This document shows positions 34,423 to 43,502 of a stretch of DNA of 64,000 bases, piece after piece. A program made the translations under genes and the position numbers. The notes under the pieces were generated by a model, which worked only from the letters and a program-made list of their open reading frames with translations, was not told the DNA's origin and ran no database searches. Source of the DNA: Collinsella sp. TF08-11AT (GTDB lineage Bacteria > Actinomycetota > Coriobacteriia > Coriobacteriales > Coriobacteriaceae); assembly GCF_003437035.1 (NCBI RefSeq), contig NZ_QSRL01000010.1, forward strand, positions 25,646 to 89,645. Direction: 5' to 3'. Every line of letters starts with the position of its first letter. Positions within the stretch are counted from its first letter, which is position 1.

Positions 34423-35133
34423 TTGTCCCAGCTCGAGAAATGTGATCGCCGGTCCCTTCGCTCGCAGCGTGCCCTTCGCCAGGCACTTGCTAGCGAGCTT
34501 GCCGAAAGCGGCGACCTTTCGCGCATTAATGTCGCGTCGCTCACCGAGCGCGCTGGCCTTACGCGTCGCACGTTCTATTCGCACTACCGCGATATTCCCG
34601 ACTTTATCAATCAAATCGAGGATGGCTTGCTGGCCGAGATCCGTGAGCGCATTGAGCTCATCACCGCAGCTCAGCTGCCTGATCTCTATCACAACATCGA
34701 TGAGCTCGAGCCGGCGCCCGGTTCGGTTGAGCTGCTGCGTTATCTTGCGGCCAACCGCGACTTAATCGGTGCGCTGCTGGGTCCGGGCGGCGACCAGGCC
34801 TTCATTAAAAGGATTATCGACACCGCGCGTGAGGCTGTGGTGCCGCGTGCGCAGACGGGTATTTTGGGCCTGGCGCTGGGTACGTTCTTTGACTACTACG
34901 TCACCTACGTCGTGAGTGCCGAGGTCGGCATGATTCAGCGCTGGTTTGAGCGTGGGCTCACCGAATCGCCCGAGGCCATGGCGCGCATTATGACGGTGCT
35001 CGCTTTTGTGCGTCCCGGCGACCTGTATGGCCAACCCATTGATATCAACGTGCCGGAATACGGCATGAAGCTATTGAACTTGCAGCTCGAGGACGCGGCC
35101 GACACCGCCGCAACCGTCGAGTCCAACAACTAA
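34423..35133 (+). CDS. TetR/AcrR-family regulator
   Basis: 236 residues beginning at TTG 34423, 5 nt after AAGGAGG. The DNA-binding domain reads LRSQRALRQALASELAESG followed by INVASLTERAGLTRRTFYSHY. The C-terminal half resembles the TetR_C_7-like ligand-binding family, with LRYLAANRDLIGALLGPGGD. The giant activase begins 12 bp after its stop, so they are cotranscribed; the regulator probably controls that operon in response to an acyl-CoA or related metabolite. Confidence 0.87.
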   Translation: MSQLEKCDRRSLRSQRALRQALASELAESGDLSRINVASLTERAGLTRRTFYSHYRDIPDFINQIEDGLLAEIRERIELITAAQLPDLYHNIDELEPAPGSVELLRYLAANRDLIGALLGPGGDQAFIKRIIDTAREAVVPRAQTGILGLALGTFFDYYVTYVVSAEVGMIQRWFERGLTESPEAMARIMTVLAFVRPGDLYGQPIDINVPEYGMKLLNLQLEDAADTAATVESNN

Positions 35134-35145
35134 GAGGAGAGACAG

Positions 35146-38100
35146 ATGAGCAAACTCGTCGAGGGCATCAAGGATCGTATGGTTGCTGCCGCACGCGAGG
35201 CCGCGCCCGCCGTGGTGAACGCCGCGCAGAAGGCCGCGACCGCGGCAGCCGAGAAAGTTGTCGAGGCTGTTGCCGATGCCAAGAACGCGGCAGGGGAGAC
35301 GTCCATCGCTAGCGAGCCCGCCACCGCCGCTGAGCCCGTAGCCGCCGCCCACGCCCCCGAAGGCGCGATCTTCAACCCCGAGGCCGCCCGCGGCAACCTG
35401 CACCTGGGCATCGACGTAGGCTCCACCACCGTTAAGCTCGCCGTGCTCAACGACGACAACCAGATCGTCTACGCCAAGTACCAGCGTCACCACACCGACG
35501 TCCGTGCCTGCGCCCGCGACCTGTTCGAGGGCGCTGCGACCGTGCTGCCGACGGCCCAGATGACCTGCGCCATTACCGGCTCGGGCGGCCTGCTGCTGTC
35601 CCAGTGGCTCGACCTGGAGTTTGTCCAGGAGGTCATCGCCAGCAAGCGTGCCGTCGAGACCCTCATCCCGGCCACCGATGTCGCCATCGAGCTGGGCGGC
35701 GAGGACGCCAAGATCATCTACTTCGACAACGGCATTGAGCAGCGCATGAACGGCACCTGCGCCGGCGGTACGGGCGCGTTCATCGACCAGATGGCAACCC
35801 TGCTGCACACCGACGCGAGCGGCCTCAACGAGCTCGCGGCCAACGCGACCACCATCTATCCCATCGCCAGTCGCTGCGGCGTATTTGCCAAGACCGACGT
35901 GCAACCGCTGCTCAACGAGGGTGCCCGTCCCGAGGATGTGGCCGCCTCCATCTTCCAGGCCGTCGTGACCCAGACCATCTCGGGTCTGGCGTGCGGTCGC
36001 CCCATCCGCGGCAACGTCGCCTTCCTTGGCGGCCCGCTGCAGTACCTCTCCGAGCTGCGCCACCGCTTCTACCTCACGCTCAACCTGGACGAGGAGCACC
36101 GCATTGTGCCCCAAAACGCCCACCTGTTTGTGGCAAGCGGCGCCGCCATGGCGCACGAGTCCAACAAGCTCAGCACGTTCCCGCAGCTCATTGAGGCCAT
36201 CGATGCCCTGGGTGACACACAGGGTGCCGAGGTCGAGCGCCTGGACCCGCTCTTTGCCACCGACGAGGACTTTGCCGAGTTCAAGACCCGCCACGACACC
36301 GAGGTCGTCCCCAAGGGCAAGCTCGACGGCTACACCGGCCGTGTGTTCATCGGCATCGACGCCGGTTCCACCACCATGAAGGCCGCGCTCGTGGGCGAGG
36401 ACGGCCAGCTGCTGCACACCTGGTACGGCAACAACAACGGCGACATCCTGGGCACGGCCAAGGTCATCATGGCCGATTTCTACAACCACATCCCTGCGGG
36501 CTGCACCATCGGCCACGTGACCACCACGGGCTACGGCGAGGCGCTGCTCATCGAGGCCCTCAAGGCCGATTCCGGCGAGATCGAGACCGTCGCGCACCTG
36601 CGCGGCGCCAAGGCTTTCCTGCCCGGCGTCGAGTTCATCCTGGACATCGGCGGCCAGGACATGAAGTGTCTGCGCGTCAAGGACGGCGTCATCGAGCACA
36701 TCATGCTCAACGAGGCCTGCTCGTCGGGCTGCGGCAGCTTTATCGAGAGTTTCGCCGTGTCTATGAACATGGACGTGCGCGCGTTTGCCGATGCCGCCAT
36801 TCATGCCAAGGCCCCCGTCGACCTGGGCAGCCGCTGCACGGTCTTTATGAACTCGCGCGTCAAGCAGGCGCAAAAGGAAGGCGCCACGGTGGGCGACATC
36901 GCGGCCGGCCTGTCTTATTCCGTCATCAAGAATGCCCTGTTCAAGGTCATTAAGCTGCGCGACCCCAAGGAGATCGGCAGTCAGGTGATCGTCCAAGGCG
37001 GCACCTTTATGTCCGACGCCACGCTGCGTGCGTTTGAGCAGCTCACCGGTGTTCACGCCGTGCGCCCCGACATCGCCGGCTGTATGGGCGCCTACGGTGC
37101 GGCCCTGCTCGCCCGCGATCGCGCCGGCGCCGACGGCATCTCGACCATCCTTTCGGCCGAGGACATCGCGCACCTCACCGTGACGCAAAAGCACGTCCGC
37201 TGCGGCCGTTGCTCCAACAACTGCCAGCTTACCGTCAACGATTTTGGCGGCGGCAGGCGCTTTATCACCGGCAATCGCTGCGAGAAGGGTGCCGGCCACA
37301 AAAAGCAAAAGACCGAGGCCCCCAACCTCTTCAAAAAGAAAAACGAGCTGCTGTTTAACCGCGAGGTGCTGAGCCCCGACGAGGCCCCGCGCGGCACCGT
37401 CGGCATTCCCCGCGCCCTCAACATGTATGAGAACTACCCCTTCTGGCACGCGTTCTTTACTCGTCTGGGCTTTAGCGTGCAGCTGTCCGACCAGTCGAGC
37501 AAAAAGACCTATCAGGCGGGCATCGAGTCCATGCCGTCCGAGAGCGTGTGCTATCCGGCCAAGATGAGCCACGGCCACGTGATGAACCTTATCGACCGTG
37601 ACGTCGACTTTATCTGGATGCCGTGCGTGCGCTGGGAGCGTAAAGAGGACCCGACGGCCGGTAACTGCTACAACTGCCCCATCGTCATGAGCTATCCCAC
37701 GGCGTTGGCACTCAACATCGACGAGATCCGCGAGCAGAACATCGAGTTCCTGTACCCGTTTGTGCCCTATCATGACAAGACCGAGCTCAAGCGCCGTCTG
37801 TACCAGGTGCTCGCCGTCGACCGTGTGGCCGATGCGCAAGCCGGTCGCGGTCGCGTGCGTGGGCCCAAGATCACGCGCTCCGAGGTCGATGCCGCTGTCA
37901 ACGCTGCCTTTGAGGCCGATGCGCGTTTCCACGAGGACATCCAGACCATGGGCGAGGAGGCTCTTAAGTGGGTCGAGGACCACGGCGGTCACGGCATCGT
38001 GCTCGCCGGTCGTCCCTACCATAACGACCCCGAGATCAACCACGCCCTGCCCGAGCTTATCTCGAGCTTTGGCTTTGCGGTCTTTACCGAGGATTCGCTC

Positions 38101-39927
38101 GCGCATCTGGTAAAGCCCGAGCGTCCGATTCGCGTCGTCGACCAGTGGATGTACCACAGTCGCCTGTACGCCGTGGCCCGTTTTGTGACGATGCGCAACG
38201 ACCTGGACCTGATCCAGCTCAATTCCTTCGGCTGCGGCCTCGATGCCCTGACCACCGATCAGGTACAGGAAATCCTGGAGGCCAGCGGCAAGATCTATAC
38301 CGTGCTTAAGATCGACGAGGTGTCCAACCTGGGCGCCGCGCGCATTCGCATCCGCTCGCTCATGGCGGCACTCAAGGACCAGGAGGCCGAGCGCTTGGCC
38401 GAGGCCACGGCTGCGGGCGAGGTCTTTGAGCAGGGCGACGCTGCGCCGGTGGCGCCCTCCACGGATGCCCCCGCGTTCGCGAGCCGCAAGTACGCGTTCG
38501 AGGCACAGCGTGAGAGCGCCTCGACCGCATGGCCCAAGGTGCCCTTTACCGAGCAGATGCGCGACGAGGGCTATACCATCCTGTGCCCGCAGATGGCGCC
38601 GATCCACTTTGACCTGGTCAAAGAGGTGTTCCGCGGTGCCGGCTACAACTTGGAGCTGCTGCCCTCGACCGACCACGATGCCGTCGAGGCTGGCCTGCGC
38701 TATGTGAACAATGACATTTGCTACCCGTCGATTCTGGTGACGGGCCAGATTATGGAGGCCATCGAGAGCGGTCGGTACGACCTGTCCAAGACCGCCGTGG
38801 TCATCAGCCAGACCGGCGGCGGCTGCCGTGCCACCAACTACATCGCGCTCATCCGCAAGGCCCTGCGCGAGAGCGGCCACCCCGAGATCCCCGTGATCTC
38901 GCTTTCGGCCGTGGCGCTGGGCGAGGACAACCCCGGCTTTAAGCTGACGCCGGCGCTGCTTAAGCAGGCAGTCTACGCGGTGCTCTTTGGTGACGTGATG
39001 ATGCAGATGCTCTACCGCTGCCGCCCGTACGAGGCCACGCCCGGTGCCGCCAACGCGCTCTACGAGGAGTACATGGCGCGTGCCCGCAAGCTGGCGCCCA
39101 AGTTTAACCGCCACAACTACACCAAGCTGTGCCGCGAGGCCATCCGCGCGTTCGACACCATGCCGCTCGTGGGCGAGGGCACCAAGCCGCGCGTGGGCGT
39201 GGTCGGTGAGATCTTGGTCAAGTTCCATCCCACGGCTAACAACCACGTGGTCGATGTCATTGAGCGCGAGGGCTGCGAGGCCGTGGTGCCGGGCCTGCTC
39301 GACTTCTTCCTCTACTCCATGAGCAACGCCGAGCTGCAGAAAGACGAGCTGGGAAGCTCTGCTACTACACGCGCGGGCATGCAAGCGCTCATCAAGCTTG
39401 TGGACTGGATGCGCACGCCGGTGGAGGAGATGCTCGAGAAGTCCCGCCGCTTCGAGGCGCCCGAGCGCATCGGCACCATGGCCGACAAGGCCCGTACGGT
39501 ACTTTCGGTGTGCAACAACATGGGCGAGGGCTGGCTGCTCACGGCCGAGATGCTCGACCTGATCGACCATGGTGCGCCCAACATCATCTGCACGCAGCCC
39601 TTTGCGTGCCTGCCCAACCACGTGGTGGGCAAGGCCGTGATCAAGGAGCTGCGCCGCCAGCATCCTGAGAGCAACATTGTCGCGGTGGACTACGACCCCG
39701 GTGCGTCCGAGGTCAACCAGCTCAACCGCATTAAGCTCATGATCAGCGTGGCCAAGGAAAACATGCGCGCCGGCAAGGGCTTTAAGCTCGAGAAGGTGGC
39801 GCCGCTCGCGATGGACGAGGTCACCGGTCAGATGCGTGCCCATGACGGCTGCGTGAGCTGCGGGCCGGCCAGCGAGGAGGCCGTCACATCGGTCGCCAAG
39901 CGTCTGGGACGCGGCATTAAGAAGTAG
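35146..39927 (+). CDS. Fused acyl-CoA dehydratase activase / HgdB-like protein (1,593 aa)
   Basis: Domains in order: an Ala-rich N-terminus (1-80); ASKHA ATPase domain 1 starting GIDVGSTTVKLAVL (about 86), with GTCAGGTGAFIDQ; ASKHA domain 2 starting GIDAGSTTMKAAL (about 402), with EACSSGCGSFIESFA, the cysteine-containing cluster loop; a cysteine segment CGRCSNNC...NRCEKG (about 685-715) that could bind iron-sulfur or zinc; a DUF2229 domain (about 750-1000) with GIPRALNMYENYPFW and CYPAKMSHGH; and a C-terminal HgdB-like domain (from about 1140) with CPQMAPIHFDLVKEVFRGAG and DICYPSILVTGQ. Such fusions occur in anaerobes. The activase is ATP-driven electron transfer to a 2-hydroxyacyl-CoA dehydratase; the actual substrate is unknown. 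Confidence 0.92.
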   Translation: MSKLVEGIKDRMVAAAREAAPAVVNAAQKAATAAAEKVVEAVADAKNAAGETSIASEPATAAEPVAAAHAPEGAIFNPEAARGNLHLGIDVGSTTVKLAVLNDDNQIVYAKYQRHHTDVRACARDLFEGAATVLPTAQMTCAITGSGGLLLSQWLDLEFVQEVIASKRAVETLIPATDVAIELGGEDAKIIYFDNGIEQRMNGTCAGGTGAFIDQMATLLHTDASGLNELAANATTIYPIASRCGVFAKTDVQPLLNEGARPEDVAASIFQAVVTQTISGLACGRPIRGNVAFLGGPLQYLSELRHRFYLTLNLDEEHRIVPQNAHLFVASGAAMAHESNKLSTFPQLIEAIDALGDTQGAEVERLDPLFATDEDFAEFKTRHDTEVVPKGKLDGYTGRVFIGIDAGSTTMKAALVGEDGQLLHTWYGNNNGDILGTAKVIMADFYNHIPAGCTIGHVTTTGYGEALLIEALKADSGEIETVAHLRGAKAFLPGVEFILDIGGQDMKCLRVKDGVIEHIMLNEACSSGCGSFIESFAVSMNMDVRAFADAAIHAKAPVDLGSRCTVFMNSRVKQAQKEGATVGDIAAGLSYSVIKNALFKVIKLRDPKEIGSQVIVQGGTFMSDATLRAFEQLTGVHAVRPDIAGCMGAYGAALLARDRAGADGISTILSAEDIAHLTVTQKHVRCGRCSNNCQLTVNDFGGGRRFITGNRCEKGAGHKKQKTEAPNLFKKKNELLFNREVLSPDEAPRGTVGIPRALNMYENYPFWHAFFTRLGFSVQLSDQSSKKTYQAGIESMPSESVCYPAKMSHGHVMNLIDRDVDFIWMPCVRWERKEDPTAGNCYNCPIVMSYPTALALNIDEIREQNIEFLYPFVPYHDKTELKRRLYQVLAVDRVADAQAGRGRVRGPKITRSEVDAAVNAAFEADARFHEDIQTMGEEALKWVEDHGGHGIVLAGRPYHNDPEINHALPELISSFGFAVFTEDSLAHLVKPERPIRVVDQWMYHSRLYAVARFVTMRNDLDLIQLNSFGCGLDALTTDQVQEILEASGKIYTVLKIDEVSNLGAARIRIRSLMAALKDQEAERLAEATAAGEVFEQGDAAPVAPSTDAPAFASRKYAFEAQRESASTAWPKVPFTEQMRDEGYTILCPQMAPIHFDLVKEVFRGAGYNLELLPSTDHDAVEAGLRYVNNDICYPSILVTGQIMEAIESGRYDLSKTAVVISQTGGGCRATNYIALIRKALRESGHPEIPVISLSAVALGEDNPGFKLTPALLKQAVYAVLFGDVMMQMLYRCRPYEATPGAANALYEEYMARARKLAPKFNRHNYTKLCREAIRAFDTMPLVGEGTKPRVGVVGEILVKFHPTANNHVVDVIEREGCEAVVPGLLDFFLYSMSNAELQKDELGSSATTRAGMQALIKLVDWMRTPVEEMLEKSRRFEAPERIGTMADKARTVLSVCNNMGEGWLLTAEMLDLIDHGAPNIICTQPFACLPNHVVGKAVIKELRRQHPESNIVAVDYDPGASEVNQLNRIKLMISVAKENMRAGKGFKLEKVAPLAMDEVTGQMRAHDGCVSCGPASEEAVTSVAKRLGRGIKK

Positions 39928-39957
39928 CTTGCCCGCTATGGGCTAGATATGAGACAA

Positions 39958-39994
39958 ACGGGTGGCAGCCGTGCCGGCTACCACCCGTTTTTGC
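39958..39994 (+). terminator. Terminator after the activase
   Basis: ACGGGTGGCAGCC pairs with GGCTACCACCCGT, followed by TTTTTGC. Confidence 0.88.
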
Positions 39995-40045
39995 TGGACA
40001 TATGTTGCGTAAACGCCCCAACTATCACCCTTTGCGAACTTAGAT

Positions 40046-40173
40046 TTCGGAAGTATGCGGCAAAATCTGAATAGGCCGAGCACACCGGATATGTCAAAGC
40101 TGTGTACCTGCGGTTTTATTGGCGAAAATCAGGACGTGCTCAAGAGTTTCGGAATTTGCCGCATACTTCCGAA
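40046..40173. repeat. 128-bp element with 19-bp inverted ends
   Basis: TTCGGAAGTATGCGGCAAA (40046-40064) is the exact inverse of 40155-40173. A partial copy of its left side lies at 41339. No gene is seen in the 39928-40342 gap apart from this and the terminator. Confidence 0.85.
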
Positions 40174-40342
40174 AACGACGTCTCGGTGGCACCAAAAACT
40201 GCCCTCGGAACCCTGAGATAATGAACATATGTAGCCGTTTGCCGCGAAATACCGCCCGTTTATAGAACCCACCCCCAACGCGCGTCATCCTTACGGTTGA
40301 ATAAATACACATCAATGGAATTACGTAAGAGAGGACCGTCCC

Positions 40343-41302
40343 ATGAGCTACAAGACCGTTTGTGTTGCCGGCGGCGGCGTGTTGGGAAGCCAGATTGCCT
40401 TTCAGGCTGCCTACTGCGGCTTTGATGTAACGATTTGGCTGCGCAACGAGGGCAGCATCGGCCGCACCCAGCCCAAGATCGATCACGTGCGCAAGGAGTA
40501 CATCGCGGCAATCGAGGGCATGGAGGACGGTACGGGCGAGTGGTGCGCCGGTATCGCCGATGGCACCCAGCCCTTCGACAAGGAAGCGGCGCTCGCCGCC
40601 GTCGAGCGTGCCTACTCCACACTCAAGCTGGAGCTCGATCTTGCCAAGGCCGTGGCCGACGCCGACCTGGTCATCGAGTCTATGGCCGAGGACACCCAGG
40701 CAAAGATCGACTTCTACAAGAAGCTCGCCCCGGTTCTGCCGCAAAAGACCGTCATCGTGACCAACTCATCCACGCTGCTGCCGAGCACCTTTGCCAAGTA
40801 CACCGGCCGTCCCGAGAAGTACCTGTCGCTGCACTTTGCCAACTCTATCTGGAAGAACAACATGACCGAGGTCATGGCACAGGACCAAACCGACAAGCGC
40901 TACTTCGACGAGCTCGTCGACTTTGCCAACGACATCCGCATGCTTGCCCTGCCCGTCAACAAGGAAAAGAACGGCTACCTGCTCAATTCCATGTTGGTGC
41001 CGTGGCTGCTTTCGGGCCTTGACCTGTATGTCTCGGGTGTGAGTGACCCCAAGAGCGTCGACCTCGCGTGGACGCGCGGCACCGGCGCTCCCAAGGGGCC
41101 GTTCCGCGTGTTCGACACCGTGGGCATCCAGACGGCGTACAACATCGTCATGCAGTACCAAAAGGTCCCGGGCTTGGTGAGCCCGCTGCTCAAAAAGATG
41201 ATGATGCCCTACAACTTTAAGGCCATGGCCTCCGTCCTCAAGAAAATGCTCGACGAAGGTAAGCTGGGCGAAAGCTCGGGCGAGGGCTTCTTTACGTACT
41301 AA
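40343..41302 (+). CDS. 3-hydroxyacyl-CoA dehydrogenase
   Basis: 319 residues. N-terminal NAD-binding motif VAGGGVLGSQIAFQAAYCGF (Gly10-Gly15), the catalytic-domain region NSSTLLPSTFAKYTGRPEKY, LHFANSIWKNNMTEVM (Ser/His/Asn active-site area) and the C-terminal helical domain closing with GKLGESSGEGFFTY. NAD-dependent oxidation of 3-hydroxyacyl-CoA is the family activity. The segment between the two domains (about 40-70, DHVRKEYIAAIEGMEDG) is unusual. It lies after the activase gene, separated by a terminator and a palindromic element, so its own promoter is likely, but a role in the same acyl-CoA chemistry is plausible. Confidence 0.9.
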   Translation: MSYKTVCVAGGGVLGSQIAFQAAYCGFDVTIWLRNEGSIGRTQPKIDHVRKEYIAAIEGMEDGTGEWCAGIADGTQPFDKEAALAAVERAYSTLKLELDLAKAVADADLVIESMAEDTQAKIDFYKKLAPVLPQKTVIVTNSSTLLPSTFAKYTGRPEKYLSLHFANSIWKNNMTEVMAQDQTDKRYFDELVDFANDIRMLALPVNKEKNGYLLNSMLVPWLLSGLDLYVSGVSDPKSVDLAWTRGTGAPKGPFRVFDTVGIQTAYNIVMQYQKVPGLVSPLLKKMMMPYNFKAMASVLKKMLDEGKLGESSGEGFFTY

Positions 41303-41338
41303 AAATGATCTCTTGGGGGTGGAAGCGTTGGGGATCTA

Positions 41339-41374
41339 CGGTAGTATGCGACAAGATCTGAATAGGTCGAGCAA
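41339..41374. repeat. Partial copy of the 40046 element
   Basis: CGGTAGTATGCGACAAGATC and the following 15 bases match the left side of the 40046 element at about 31 of 35 positions; the right end is missing. Confidence 0.7.
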
Positions 41375-41572
41375 GAGCTGTAGTGCGCGTTGACGTTTGG
41401 CCAATGGAGCGCAAAAACGCACCGTTCGCCGATACGCCTCTCGCGAGTGGTTGCCATATGGTTTGATGTTGGAAACATATGATTGCCGGCAGGCCGTAGG
41501 TGGCGTTTGCGCTGATATCGGAGGTTCCAAGTATGTTTCGTGCTCCGCTAAACAAGTACCGGGCTGGCTAAC

Positions 41573-42022
41573 ATGAGCCGCCGTTTTGTCTCGATAACCC
41601 TTGCGGTGGTTTGCCTGGCTGTGCTCCTGGGCGTTGCAGGGCAGTTTGCTATAAATCGAGAAACATCCTATATGCAGGAATGCGTTTCCGAAGGCTTTGC
41701 CATTGATGGTTACTATCGGGATGACAAAACAAGTCTGGAAACTCTGGCCTTTCTTGAGGAGGATAACCATCGGTGGCAACTGGTCGGCAAGGGCGGCAAC
41801 TGCGTTGATGGACAGTTCGAGCGTATGGACGACCCCAACATTCTGGTGTTAAAGAATGAAAACGGCGAAGAATTCGGTACGGTCCACGTGGCGTATATTT
41901 CGCGCCGACGCGATCAGGGCTTGCTCTACCTATTTAGAGATACCAGGGTGACCCGTTTTTATCTGGTGAGTACCGGTCCGGCGTTTACAGTGGAGTCTGG
42001 CGATGTCGATGCGGACAGCTGA
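41573..42022 (+). CDS. Hypothetical membrane-anchored protein (149 aa)
   Basis: An N-terminal hydrophobic segment (VSITLAVVCLAVLLGVAG) followed by a 120-residue hydrophilic domain, presumably outside the membrane. The segment DGQFERMDDPNILVLKNENG and the following EEFGTVHVAY, YLFRDTRVTRFYLVSTG look like a small beta-rich domain. I recognise no family. It stands between a palindrome half-copy and a DUF389 gene on the other strand. Ribosome-site evidence is weak (GGCTAACATG), so expression is uncertain. Confidence 0.6.
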   Translation: MSRRFVSITLAVVCLAVLLGVAGQFAINRETSYMQECVSEGFAIDGYYRDDKTSLETLAFLEEDNHRWQLVGKGGNCVDGQFERMDDPNILVLKNENGEEFGTVHVAYISRRRDQGLLYLFRDTRVTRFYLVSTGPAFTVESGDVDADS

Positions 42023-42147
42023 TTCACGGCAATAAATCAGCGAGCGGAGCGCGGCCATGGACCGCGTCCCGCTATTTGCTCGTGGCCCGCGTCACGTCTG
42101 CGCCATGTCGTGACTCGCGGCTGCGCGCATCCATCCCACGTCGCGTA

Positions 42148-43287
42148 TTACTGCACATCAAACTCCACGCGATCGAGCTCGGGCACATTGAGGTCGATGA
42201 GCTTGCGGGCTACACGGCGGTCGTGTGCCCCAAGCGCCTCGCTTGTCGTCACATGGGCGACAACCTCGCGCTCGACGATACCCTCCTCCTCGCCTTCGGT
42301 GGCCGAGGTCTCGACGGCAACGGTGTAATCCTTAAAGCCCGGCAGCACCGCGGCAAGCTCGCGCGTGGTTTCGGTGACGCCATAGCCGTCCTGCACGCCG
42401 GCCTGCGCCGAGCCAATGGATCCCGCGGTCATAACGATGCAGGGGATGGCAAAGATCACCGTGCCCACGATGATGCGGCGGCGCACCTTGTGTGACAGCT
42501 CATCGACCTCGGCATTTTCCTCGGCGGTCACAATGCCGTCGCCGTTGAGGTCGCGCTTGAGCGGCACGCGCAAAAGAAGCAGCACGGCTTCGGCAGCCAG
42601 TGCGATAAAGACCACGTTGATGCCAAACTCGTAGAGGGCCGAGAGAAACAGCGACCCGCTTGCGATGGCGATGCCATAGCCCGCCGCGCACAGGGGCGGC
42701 ATGAGCGCGGTCGCCACGGCCACGCCGGCGATGAGCGTGGCGGGTTCCTGGTCGCGCGAGTTGCCCAGTCCGCCCGCAAAGCCGCCCGCGAGCGCGACGG
42801 CAAGGTCCCACACAGTCGGTGTCGAGTTGTCGATGATGGCGGCCGTGGTGGTGCCAAGGGGCGAGAGCTTAAAGTACAGCGTGGACGTGATTAGACAAAA
42901 GACCATCTGCAGCGCGAGGCCGGCAATTGCCTCGACGGCAATCTCGCGGTCGAGCGTGGCGATGCCGTATGCCATGGCAAGGACCGAGCCCATGAGCGGA
43001 CAGATGAGCATGGCGCCCACGATGGCAATGTCCGAGTCGATATCGAGGCCGATGCTCGCGATCAACATGGCAATGATCAGGATGCATAAGTGCGAGCCAG
43101 TCAGGCGCGCCCCGTTTACAAAGCGCTTGCGAATCACGTGATAGGGCGCGCGTCCCTCGCGTATGTTGAACGCCTGCTTAAGGAAACGGGTGGCATTCTC
43201 CATGGCCTCGCTGTGTGCAGGGCGTATACCGTGACGACGATGATGACGCTCGCGCAGCCGCTTGATCTGTTGTTTGTCGAGTTCCAT
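42148..43287 (-). CDS. DUF389 family membrane protein
   Basis: 379 residues. After a charged N-terminus (LDKQQIKRLRERHHRRHGIR), conserved DUF389 sequence with GADIGIVGAMLICPLMG-type GAMLICPLMGSVLAMAYGIA, and several membrane helices. The usual TIGR00341 blocks ALAGGFAGGLGNSR and IAGVAVATALMPPLCAAGYG are present. The C-terminal 70 residues form a cytoplasmic tail. The function of the family is not established; membership in ion or metabolite transport is only suggested. Stand-alone. Confidence 0.9.
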   Translation of the reverse strand: MELDKQQIKRLRERHHRRHGIRPAHSEAMENATRFLKQAFNIREGRAPYHVIRKRFVNGARLTGSHLCILIIAMLIASIGLDIDSDIAIVGAMLICPLMGSVLAMAYGIATLDREIAVEAIAGLALQMVFCLITSTLYFKLSPLGTTTAAIIDNSTPTVWDLAVALAGGFAGGLGNSRDQEPATLIAGVAVATALMPPLCAAGYGIAIASGSLFLSALYEFGINVVFIALAAEAVLLLLRVPLKRDLNGDGIVTAEENAEVDELSHKVRRRIIVGTVIFAIPCIVMTAGSIGSAQAGVQDGYGVTETTRELAAVLPGFKDYTVAVETSATEGEEEGIVEREVVAHVTTSEALGAHDRRVARKLIDLNVPELDRVEFDVQ

Positions 43288-43437
43288 GCTTACCTCGTTT
43301 AGCTTCTGAGCCGCTTCTTGCGTCTGTCGTCTTTACTCTACACCGCGTTAGGCGAGGTGTCAGACAAGGTTTGTTGACCTGGAAGTCAGGACAATCGACA
43401 TGGCTAAAACGCCGTGAGGATCATAAGAGTCAAATAG

Positions 43438-43478
43438 ACAAAAAAGCGCGGGGCCGGTTTGATTCCGACCCCGCGCTC
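43438..43478 (-). terminator. Rho-independent terminator of the OPT gene
   Basis: On the minus strand AGCGCGGGGTCGG pairs with CCGGCCCCGCGCT around GATTCAAA, followed by TTTTTT. Confidence 0.9.
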
Positions 43479-43502
43479 TGCGCTGGTGCGTTGTTGTTCG
43501 GC

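Noticed and set aside
35071-39843. Minus-strand open frame of 1,590 codons opposite the activase gene
   Set aside because: It mirrors a real gene with GC-ending codons, where stop codons on the opposite strand are suppressed. No family resemblance, low-complexity His/Asp/Leu-rich composition, no ribosome site.
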